From NCBI RefSeq assembly GCF_002483305.1, contig NZ_DLHQ01000056.1, positions 1 to 64,000 on the forward strand: a stretch of 64,000 nucleotides of DNA. Reading direction: 5' to 3'. This document shows, piece after piece, positions 58,131 through 64,000 of this stretch. Source of the stretch: Brevundimonas sp. UBA7664 (GTDB taxonomy: Bacteria > Pseudomonadota > Alphaproteobacteria > Caulobacterales > Caulobacteraceae). The position numbers were made by a program, and so were the translations under genes. The notes under the pieces are model-generated. The model was not told where the DNA came from. It did not search any database and worked only from the letters and a program-made list of their open reading frames with translations. The first letter of the stretch is position 1; every line of letters begins with the position of its first letter.

Positions 58131-59630
58131 TCAGTCCCCGTAGTTCTCGTACCTCTGCCCCTGGGCGAGGTTCCCGAACTTGGTCGTATTGGCGTCGAAG
58201 CTCAGCTTGATGATGCCGATCGGGCCGTGGCGCTGTTTGCCGATGACGACCTCGGCCTGGTGCTCCAGACGGTCCATGTCCTCCTGCCACTGCAGGTGTT
58301 CGGGCGAGCCCTCGCGCGGCTCGGCGCGGCCGAGATAGTAGCTCTCACGATAGACGAACATCACGCAGTCGGCGTCCTGCTCGATCGAGCCGGATTCGCG
58401 CAGGTCGGACAGCTGCGGCCGCTTGTCCTCGCGCTGCTCGACCTGACGCGACAGCTGCGACAGGGCGAGAATCGGCACCGACAGTTCCTTGGCCAGGGCC
58501 TTGAGGGCGCCGGTGATCTCCGACACTTCCTGCACCCGGTTCTTCTGGTTGTTGCCCTCGCCGACGGTGATGAGTTGGAGGTAGTCGACGATGATCAGGT
58601 CGAGACCGTGCTCCTGCCGCTTCAGCCGGCGGGCGCGGGCGGCGAGCTTGGAGATCGACAGGCCGCCGGTGGCGTCGATGAACAGGGGGCTTTCGCCGAT
58701 CTCGACGGCGGCCTCGCGGATACGGCCGAAGTCGGCGGCGTCGATCTCGCCCTTGCGCAGCTTGTCGGACGACACGCCCGAGGCGTCAGCCAGGATGCGC
58801 ATGGCCAGCTGTTCGGCGCTCATTTCCAGCGAATAGAAGGCCACGACGCCGCCATTGACCGTCTTGCGGCCCTCGGGCGTCGGCTCCCAGCGATAATTGC
58901 GGGCGATGTTGAACGCGATGTTCGTCGCCAGCGCGGTCTTGCCCATCGAGGGTCTTCCAGCCAGCACCAGCAGATCGGACGGGTGCAGGCCGCCCAGCTT
59001 GGAGTCCAGGTCGTCCAGATGGGTCGCCAGCCCGGCCAGCTTGCCGTCACGCTGATAGGCCTCGGCCGCCATCTGCACCGCACCGCTGAGGGCGCTGGAG
59101 AAGCTGACGAAGCCGGAGGAGGGCTTGCCGGTCTCGGCCAGGGTGTAGAGCTGCTGCTCCGCCTGTTCGATCTGGTCGATGGCGGCGGTTTCGGGCTGAG
59201 GCGCCTCGCGGACGATCTCGCCGCCGATGCGGATCAGGTCTCGGCGCAGGGCCAGGTCGTAGACCACGCGGGCGTAGTCGGGGGCGTTGGCCGCCGGCGG
59301 GGCGCGGTCGACCAGATCGGCGAGATAGCGCAGGCCGCCGAACTCCTGGAAGGCCGGATCCAGCTTGAACCGCTCCATCAGGATGGTCGGCTCGGCTAGC
59401 ATGCCCTGGCGGATATGGTCCTCGATGGCGTCGTACAGGCGCTGGTGGAAGGGCTCGTAGAAATGCGTGCCCCGCAGCCGGTCGGACAGGCGCTCGAACA
59501 CCGCATTGTCGAACATCAGCGAACCCAGAAGCGCCTGTTCGGCCTCCAGATTGTGCGGCATCGACGGGATGGAGCCGGAGTCGGCGTGGCCGGGGAAGGC
59601 AAGCGGTGCGAAGGCGTTCATGGGGGTCAT
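58131..59630 (-). CDS. dnaB: Replicative DNA helicase DnaB
   Basis: Hexameric 5'-3' helicase of the replication fork, 499 residues. The N-terminal primase-interaction domain has PHNLEAEQALLGSLM (25-39); the RecA-like domain has Walker A AGRPSMGKTA (224-233), Walker B LDLIIVDYLQLI and the arginine-finger region with LRESGSIEQDADCVMFVYR, listed here in pieces. The C terminus FDANTTKFGNLA is typical. No intein is present. An in-frame ATG at 59621 is an alternative start. It lies upstream of the two lipoprotein genes but with a 112-bp gap. Confidence 0.97.
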   Translation of the reverse strand: MTPMNAFAPLAFPGHADSGSIPSMPHNLEAEQALLGSLMFDNAVFERLSDRLRGTHFYEPFHQRLYDAIEDHIRQGMLAEPTILMERFKLDPAFQEFGGLRYLADLVDRAPPAANAPDYARVVYDLALRRDLIRIGGEIVREAPQPETAAIDQIEQAEQQLYTLAETGKPSSGFVSFSSALSGAVQMAAEAYQRDGKLAGLATHLDDLDSKLGGLHPSDLLVLAGRPSMGKTALATNIAFNIARNYRWEPTPEGRKTVNGGVVAFYSLEMSAEQLAMRILADASGVSSDKLRKGEIDAADFGRIREAAVEIGESPLFIDATGGLSISKLAARARRLKRQEHGLDLIIVDYLQLITVGEGNNQKNRVQEVSEITGALKALAKELSVPILALSQLSRQVEQREDKRPQLSDLRESGSIEQDADCVMFVYRESYYLGRAEPREGSPEHLQWQEDMDRLEHQAEVVIGKQRHGPIGIIKLSFDANTTKFGNLAQGQRYENYGD

Positions 59631-59754
59631 GTCTTACCCCTGCGCGCGCGCTACGACAGGTTCGGACGCAGCCTTCGACGGGGACAGATTGGGCCCGCTG
59701 TGGACGACGGCGAATTCCGTAGCCGGATCAGTTAATGGTCAAGCTGGAGCCCGT

Positions 59755-60132
59755 TCAGGCCGGGCAGGGGTACCGCGAACCCATCCAGGACCGGATGCCC
59801 TCGGTGACGGACATCCGCTGACGCCGGGCCTCGGGAATGCCGTTGAGGAACGCCAGAAGCTGGCGCACGTCCAGGCTGATGCGTTCCGGCGGGCAGGCGG
59901 GCGGCGCCCGTCCCGCGGTCCGGGCCTGCCGAATCTCGTTGCCGACGGTCCGGAACGCGCGCTCAGCCTCGCCCTTCAACCGATGGGCGTCGGGACGCAG
60001 CATGGCCGTGGCGTTCAGCGGGATGCGATTGGCGCGGGTGACAAAGTCGTCCAGCGTCATGCCCGACTGGGCCGAGGCGGCCCCGGCGGCCAGACAGGCC
60101 ATCAGGCCGATGACGAGCGCGATCTTCTTCAT
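59755..60132 (-). CDS. Small exported protein, Rap1a/Tai-like (weak)
   Basis: A 125-residue protein with a signal peptide (LMACLAAGAASAQS). The mature part starts MTLDDFVTRANRIPLNATAM and ends WMGSRYPCPA, with two cysteines likely forming a disulfide. The overall arrangement of helix, Pro-containing segment and C-terminal Cys recalls Rap1a/Tai immunity proteins, but I give this only low weight. GGGAGG is seven bases before the ATG at 60132, preferred over TTG 60138. Function unknown; no toxin partner is visible. Confidence 0.68.
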   Translation of the reverse strand: MKKIALVIGLMACLAAGAASAQSGMTLDDFVTRANRIPLNATAMLRPDAHRLKGEAERAFRTVGNEIRQARTAGRAPPACPPERISLDVRQLLAFLNGIPEARRQRMSVTEGIRSWMGSRYPCPA

Positions 60133-60190
60133 GGTCAACCTCCCCGAACACCCAAGCTTGGCCGCAGCTTTGCGGCGGTATAGCGGCCAA

Positions 60191-60220
60191 GAGAAAGGGC
60201 GCGCCCGGCTGGACGCGCCC
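60191..60220 (-). terminator. Probable terminator of the rpsF-rpsR-rplI operon
   Basis: gggcgcg (60197-60203) pairs with cgcgccc (60214-60220), with a 10-nt loop; on the minus strand it is followed by TTTCTCTT. It lies 32 bp after the rplI stop. The T-run is interrupted, so strength is uncertain. Confidence 0.55.
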
Positions 60221-60251
60221 GATCACTGACTTGTTATCAGGCAGCTTCGGT

Positions 60252-60836
60252 TCAGGCTTCCGAACCGAGGCCGTCCTGCTGGCCGGCGCCGCCGGCGACC
60301 ATGTCCTTGGCCTGTTCGAGGGCCAGTTCGCGGTCCTCGTCATAGGCGGCCTTGATCACGTCCTCGCCCTTCGCCTGACGCTCGGCTTCGTCGGCCGAAC
60401 GGGCGATGTTGATCTTGACGGTGGCCGAGACCTCGGCGTGCAGGCGAACCAGCACTTCGTGGACGCCCAGCGTCTTGATCGGCGTGTTGAGGACGATCTG
60501 GCTGCGCTCGACCTTGCCGCCTTCAGCCACAACGGCCTCGACGATGTCGCGCGCGGCGACCGAACCGTACAGCTGACCCGTCTCACCGGCTTGCCGGATC
60601 ATGACGTAGGTCTGGCCGTCGATCTTGGAGCCGATCGAACCGGCGTCGGCCTTGTTCTTCTCGTTGCGGGCCTCGATGGCGGCGCGGTCGAGTTCGAACG
60701 CCTTCAGGTTCGCCGACGTGGCCCGACGGGCCTTGTCACGCGGCAGAAGGAAGTTACGGGCGAAGCCGTCCTTGACGGACACGACGTCGCCGATGGCGCC
60801 GAGATTATCGACGCGCTCAAGCAGAACGACCTTCAT
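60252..60836 (-). CDS. rplI: 50S ribosomal protein L9
   Basis: Structural protein of the large ribosomal subunit, 194 residues. The N domain MKVVLLERVDNLGAIGDVV and FARNFLLPRDKA is diagnostic. The C domain with GSVAARDIVEAV and LGVHEVLVRLHAEV is followed by a 30-residue Ala/Gly/Glu tail often found in alphaproteobacterial L9. It starts 1 bp after the rpsR stop, so it is the last gene of the S6-S18-L9 operon. Confidence 0.96.
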   Translation of the reverse strand: MKVVLLERVDNLGAIGDVVSVKDGFARNFLLPRDKARRATSANLKAFELDRAAIEARNEKNKADAGSIGSKIDGQTYVMIRQAGETGQLYGSVAARDIVEAVVAEGGKVERSQIVLNTPIKTLGVHEVLVRLHAEVSATVKINIARSADEAERQAKGEDVIKAAYDEDRELALEQAKDMVAGGAGQQDGLGSEA

Positions 60837-60837
60837 C

Positions 60838-61116
60838 TTATTTCACCACGTAAGGCAGGAGGGCCAGATAACGGGCGCGCTTGATGGCCTTGGCCAGTTC
60901 GCGTTGCTTGATCTGGGAAACAGCGGTGATGCGCGACGGGACGATCTTGCCGCGCTCGCTGATGTAGCGTTGCAGCAGTTTGACGTCCTTGTAGTCGATC
61001 TTCGGCGCGCCTTCACCCGTGAACGGGCAAACCTTGCGGCGACGATAGAAGGGACGGCGTCCGGCGGCGCCGGAGCCGGCCGGCGCGCCCGGCGACGGAG
61101 CGGTGGTGTCGGTCAT
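60838..61116 (-). CDS. rpsR: 30S ribosomal protein S18
   Basis: Small-subunit protein of 92 residues that binds 16S rRNA together with S6. RRPFYRRRKVCPFTGEGAP, DYKDVKLLQRYISERGKI and RVSQIKQRELAKAIKRARY-like ITAVSQIKQRELAKAIKRA are S18 motifs. The N-terminal 18 residues (MTDTTAPSPGAPAGSGAA) are a low-complexity extension. It begins 12 bp after rpsF and ends 1 bp before rplI. Confidence 0.96.
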   Translation of the reverse strand: MTDTTAPSPGAPAGSGAAGRRPFYRRRKVCPFTGEGAPKIDYKDVKLLQRYISERGKIVPSRITAVSQIKQRELAKAIKRARYLALLPYVVK

Positions 61117-61128
61117 GTTCCGGGTTCC

Positions 61129-61518
61129 TTAAACGGTGGCTTCGGCGGCGGCGTCGTCGCGGGGCGTGCGCTCACGCTCACGTTCGCGCTCGCGTTCGCG
61201 GCGGGCCAGCAGGGGCGAGAGTTCCAGGTCGAGTTCCTCGACGCGAACGGTCAGCCAGCGAAGGACGTCCTCGTTGATCGACAGTTGACGCTCGACCTCG
61301 GCCATGGCGGCGGGCGGGCAATCGACGGCGAGCAGCGAATAGTGCGCCTTGCGGTTCTTTTTGACCCGATAGGTCAGGTTGCGCAGACCCCAGTATTCGA
61401 TCTTGGCGACGGTGCCGCCGCCGGCTTCGATCAAACCCTTGATGGTGTCGTTCAGCGCTTCGGCCTGTTGCGCGCTGATATCCTGGCGCGACATGACCGT
61501 GTGCTCGTAAAGAGCCAT
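61129..61518 (-). CDS. rpsF: 30S ribosomal protein S6
   Basis: Small-subunit protein of 129 residues. MALYEHTVMSRQDISAQQ and WGLRNLTYRVKKNRKAHY are typical S6 sequences. The C terminus has a run of Arg-Glu dipeptides (ERERERERER) followed by an acidic tail; E. coli S6 has Glu residues added there by RimK, so this tail differs in composition. GGGAGAA lies about six bases before the ATG at 61518, preferred over an in-frame extension to 61575. It is the first gene of the S6-S18-L9 operon. Confidence 0.96.
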   Translation of the reverse strand: MALYEHTVMSRQDISAQQAEALNDTIKGLIEAGGGTVAKIEYWGLRNLTYRVKKNRKAHYSLLAVDCPPAAMAEVERQLSINEDVLRWLTVRVEELDLELSPLLARRERERERERERTPRDDAAAEATV

Positions 61519-61716
61519 GCGGTATTCTCCCTTGTAGGACGTCGGCGCGAGGGGACCGGGTAAGTCCTCTCCCACGATGGATCCCGATGCGGCGGCCGGG
61601 ATGACTTCCCGAACCCTTTGGAGTTCCGCGACCGGGACCGAAGTCCTGGAAAGGCGGCGCGTATAGGGGAAAAGCCGGGCGCGGTCCAGTGCGGACTGCA
61701 GGCCCGGGGACCGCTG

Positions 61717-63126
61717 CTACTCCGGACGCACGACCATACAGGTGACGCGACGCTCGGCGAGGGCGGCGCAGGCCGACTGGGCGCCCTGTTCGGTCATGCC
61801 GGTGAAGCGCGAGCGGTACCAGCCTTCGGCGTTCTGCACCGTTCGTTCCGCCGCGGTGAACTGGCTGCGGAAGCGGCGGTTGACCTCGGTCAGCCAGTCG
61901 CGGGCGACGCTCTCGTCACGAAAGGCGCCGACCTGCACGGACCAGCGGCCGGCGGATTGACGGGCGGGTTCGCGGGCGGCGGGTGGACGGGGCCGCGGCG
62001 GCGCGGCGACCGGAGCACCGCCGTTGAGGATGGCGGTCACATCAGCCGGGCGCTCGACAGCGGCGCGCTCGGACGGCGGCGGCGTCACACGCGCGGGCTG
62101 GACGGGGCTCGCCGGCAGGGCGGCGTAGGTGACAGAGCCGGACGGCGGGGCGCTGGAACCCACGCCGGTCTCTCCATCCTCGTCGTCCGCCGTCGAGGCG
62201 TACTCGACCGGCCCGGAGTTGTCGGGACCGATGCCGAAGCCCCGCGCCTCGAAGAAGGTCTGGGCCACCTGGATGGTCTCGCCACGGGCGCGGGCGCGTT
62301 CGACCTCGAAGCCGGTGTCCATCAGGGCGGCGACATGGGCGTTGCGGCTGGCGGTCGAGCGTCCGCCGAGGACGATGGTGATGAGACGGCGACCGTCGCG
62401 CACGGCCGAGGCCGCCAGATTGTAGCCGGAGGCGTTGGTGTAGCCGGTCTTCATCCCGTCATAGCCGTTGCCGCCGCGCAGCAGGCCGTTGGTATTGCGG
62501 TAGTCGCGACCGTTGTAGGCCCAGTCGTGCAGGCCGAAATAGCGATAGTACTGCGGATAGTCGCGCATGACGGCCCGGGCCAGGATGGCCAGATCACGCG
62601 CCGAAGTCAGCTGGCGGGCGTCAGGCAGGCCGTTTGGATTGACGTAGCGAGTCTGGGTCATGCCCAGCTCGCGGGCCTTCAGCGTCGCCTGGGCCGCGAA
62701 CCGGTCCTGCGAGCCGCCGATATGTTCGGCCAGCGCCATGGCCATGTCATTGGCGCTGCGCACGGAGGTGGCGCGCATGGCGTCGTCCACGGTGATGGTC
62801 TGACCCGCTGCGAGGCCGAGCTTCGACGGCGGCTGGCTGGCGGCGCGGGGAGAGACGGTGATGACGTCGTCCAGCTTGATCTTGCCCTCGGCGAGCGCCT
62901 CGAAGGCGAGGTAGAGGGTCATGACCTTGGTGATCGAGGCCGGGTAGCGCCGGCTGTCGGCGTGACGGGCGAACAGCACCTCGCCCGTCTCGGCGTCCAC
63001 CACGATGGCGGCGTAGCGCGAGTTGTCCGACGACTGGGCGAGCGGCGCCCGCGTCGGCGTCAACGTCACGGCGACGGCCAGCACCAGCGACAGGAATCCA
63101 CGACGGATCAGGGCGGAGAGCGGCAA
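61717..63126 (-). CDS. D-alanyl-D-alanine carboxypeptidase with SPOR domain
   Basis: Periplasmic S11-family penicillin-binding protein that trims the terminal D-Ala of peptidoglycan pentapeptides, 469 residues. The signal peptide ends near TRAPLAQ (31). Active-site motifs are S64-x-x-K67 (ASITK), S124-A-N126 (VRSAND) and K226-T-G228 (GMKTGYT). A Pro/Ala-rich linker (about 305-390) connects to a C-terminal SPOR domain (about 392-469; GRWSVQVGAFRDESVARDWL), which binds denuded glycan at the septum. This fusion suggests septal targeting. It is divergent from the phasin gene. Confidence 0.93.
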   Translation of the reverse strand: MPLSALIRRGFLSLVLAVAVTLTPTRAPLAQSSDNSRYAAIVVDAETGEVLFARHADSRRYPASITKVMTLYLAFEALAEGKIKLDDVITVSPRAASQPPSKLGLAAGQTITVDDAMRATSVRSANDMAMALAEHIGGSQDRFAAQATLKARELGMTQTRYVNPNGLPDARQLTSARDLAILARAVMRDYPQYYRYFGLHDWAYNGRDYRNTNGLLRGGNGYDGMKTGYTNASGYNLAASAVRDGRRLITIVLGGRSTASRNAHVAALMDTGFEVERARARGETIQVAQTFFEARGFGIGPDNSGPVEYASTADDEDGETGVGSSAPPSGSVTYAALPASPVQPARVTPPPSERAAVERPADVTAILNGGAPVAAPPRPRPPAAREPARQSAGRWSVQVGAFRDESVARDWLTEVNRRFRSQFTAAERTVQNAEGWYRSRFTGMTEQGAQSACAALAERRVTCMVVRPE

Positions 63127-63249
63127 AGATCAGGCCTCACAAGACATTAGCGCGACGGCGGCCCCACCACGCGACGCTGACGAAAGGCTAACATGCGTCA
63201 TTCGGGTTTCGTGAGGGTAAACAACCCGTCAACGATTTTGTGAATTTTT

Positions 63250-63260
63250 GTGCACCGCAC
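63250..63260. promoter_or_regulatory. TGC-N3-GCA dyad upstream of the phasin promoter
   Basis: GTGC-ACC-GCAC is an inverted repeat 10 bp upstream of the phasin -35 element. PhaR repressors in other alphaproteobacteria bind TGC/GCA-type dyads near phasin genes, so PhaR control is a reasonable but untested inference. Confidence 0.4.
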
Positions 63261-63269
63261 CATTTCCCC

Positions 63270-63298
63270 TTGACCTCCCTTCGCACTTGCACCATATG
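63270..63298 (+). promoter_or_regulatory. Promoter of the phasin gene
   Basis: ttgacc (63270-63275) and catatg (63293-63298) are spaced by exactly 17 bp. It is 82 bp before the phasin start and the only good sigma-70-like promoter in the 253-bp divergent gap on this strand. Confidence 0.6.
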
Positions 63299-63379
63299 AG
63301 CGTCTGTCGCGATGGACTGGCTCCTCGCGGAAGACATCACAGGCGGTCCCCCGGCCGCGAATAGACACTGGAGATCATC

Positions 63380-63886
63380 ATGGCTGACACCACCACCGAC
63401 ACCGTCAAGAAGACTGTCGAGACCGCCACCGCCACCGTCAAGGCGAACGCCGAGAAGGCCCAGGCCACGTTCCAGGCCAATGCCGAGCAAGCTCAAGCCG
63501 CCGGCGCCAAGGCGCTGCGCGAAGTCGCCGACAAGTCGGCCGCCGGCCTGACCGAGCTGAACGTCCAGGGCAAGCAGAACCTGGAAGCCATGGTCGCCTC
63601 GGCCGCCGCCGCCCAGAAGGGCGTCGAGGCCCTGTCGGCCCAGTCGGTCGCCTTCACCAAGAAGTCCTGGGAAGACGGCGTCGCCGCCGCCAAGTCCCTG
63701 TCGCAGGCCCGTTCGATCCAGGAGCTCCTCGAGCTGCAGACGACCTGGGCGAAGTCGGCGACCGAAGCCTATCTGGCTGAAGTCACCCGCGCGACGGACG
63801 TCGTGACCGCCTCGGTCAAGAACACCTTCCAGCCGATCAACGAGCGCGTCACCGCCTCGGTCGAAAAGTTCCAGGCCGCCCGCTAA
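63380..63886 (+). CDS. Phasin family protein
   Basis: A 168-residue all-helical, Ala/Lys/Glu-rich amphipathic protein that coats polyhydroxyalkanoate granules or a comparable surface. The C-terminal phasin domain (PF09361 type) contains SWEDGVAAAKSLSQARSIQE and LLELQTTWAKSATEAYLAE, ending with FQPINERVTASVEKFQ. The N-terminal 60 residues have repeated KANAEKAQATFQANAEQAQAA-type heptads, shown here as FQANAEQAQAAG. A clean promoter and a strong terminator flank it, so it is monocistronic and probably highly expressed. No PHA synthase is in the window. Confidence 0.92.
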   Translation: MADTTTDTVKKTVETATATVKANAEKAQATFQANAEQAQAAGAKALREVADKSAAGLTELNVQGKQNLEAMVASAAAAQKGVEALSAQSVAFTKKSWEDGVAAAKSLSQARSIQELLELQTTWAKSATEAYLAEVTRATDVVTASVKNTFQPINERVTASVEKFQAAR

Positions 63887-63913
63887 GGCGACCCTCGCTT
63901 CAGTCAGCGTACG

Positions 63914-63952
63914 GAAGGGCCCTCCAGAGCAATCTGGAGGGCCCTTCTGTTA
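63914..63952. terminator. Terminator after the phasin gene, possibly bidirectional
   Basis: A perfect 14-bp stem (63914-63927 with 63934-63947; core gaagggccctccag) has a 6-nt loop. The T-run following it is short (ttctgtt), and the A/T pattern also fits termination of a leftward gene, so it may serve both directions. Confidence 0.75.
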
Positions 63953-64000
63953 TTCGGCCGACGCGTGATCGATGCTGAACGCGCGAGCCAGTCGCCAATG
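63950..64000 (-). CDS. Possible C-terminal end of a leftward gene (partial)
   Basis: On the minus strand the last 48 bases of the window read without a stop into TAA at 63950-63952, giving a tail HWRLARAFSIDHASAE. It ends 2 bp beyond the phasin terminator, the expected layout of a convergent gene pair. Only 16 residues are visible, so this is weak evidence and the product cannot be named. Confidence 0.35.
   Translation of the reverse strand, partial: HWRLARAFSIDHASAE

Noticed and set aside
59755..60132. Immunity protein of a secretion-system toxin
   Set aside because: Rap1a/Tai similarity is weak and no effector or type VI gene is nearby; kept as an exported protein of unknown function.
61519..61716. 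S6:S18 autoregulatory leader RNA upstream of rpsF
   Set aside because: The 198-bp gap could hold one, but I could not find a convincing CCG-bearing stem typical of that motif by eye, so it is not claimed.

Overview
This is a very GC-rich, gene-dense alphaproteobacterial chromosome segment, most likely from Brevundimonas or a close relative in Caulobacterales. The evidence is the ftsZ-lpxC order with a long Pro/Ala-rich FtsZ linker, the lgt/MidA/pgeF cluster, an OmpR/EnvZ-type pair next to ilvE, HWE kinase signalling, TonB-dependent carbohydrate uptake, a TorF-like porin, and frequent GTG/TTG starts with ATGA overlaps. That assignment is inference; no 16S gene is present. No tRNA, rRNA, CRISPR, prophage or IS element was seen. 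No gap between genes exceeds about 260 bp.

Layout. 1-10 kb is housekeeping: 3' end of ftsZ, lpxC, the leftward lgt/MidA-like/pgeF operon, ubiK-like, YbjN, proC, a histidine kinase/response regulator pair and ilvE. 10-24 kb holds a DUF4349 lipoprotein, a nucleoside transporter, a GST, a membrane protein, a six-gene overlapping leftward operon (DUF4129, DUF4350, MoxR, DUF58, SpoIIM-like, RDD), a NUDIX hydrolase, a DUF4424 protein and RNase R, whose start codon abuts a PIN/Phd toxin-antitoxin pair. 25-28 kb carries cystathionine beta-synthase, a secreted alpha/beta-hydrolase and a cystathionine gamma-lyase-type enzyme (transsulfuration). 28-31 kb has two cold-shock paralogs with related leaders around a fasciclin lipoprotein. 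31-42 kb is mixed: porin, nitronate-monooxygenase-like enzyme, a MerR regulator divergent from a glutaredoxin-MauE fusion, queF, DUF2306, membrane AraC, DUF817, a phytoene-desaturase-like oxidoreductase, an HWE kinase with receiver, and a carboxylesterase.

42.8-56.4 kb is the most distinctive region: a glycan-utilisation locus with a GH1 beta-glucosidase, LacI regulator, TonB-dependent receptor, GH144-type lipoprotein (family known for beta-1,2-glucan hydrolysis), ABC binding protein and two permeases without an ATPase, and a 1073-residue multidomain glycosidase. The logical flow is outer-membrane capture, periplasmic cleavage, ABC import and cytoplasmic hydrolysis to glucose. The beta-1,2-glucan substrate is an inference from family.

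56-64 kb returns to core functions: two envelope lipoproteins, dnaB, a small exported protein, rpsF-rpsR-rplI, a D,D-carboxypeptidase with a SPOR domain, and a phasin with a clear promoter and terminator. Two ~150-bp compound-hairpin elements (2167-2319 and 53020-53167) share architecture but not sequence and are probably dispersed genomic repeats.
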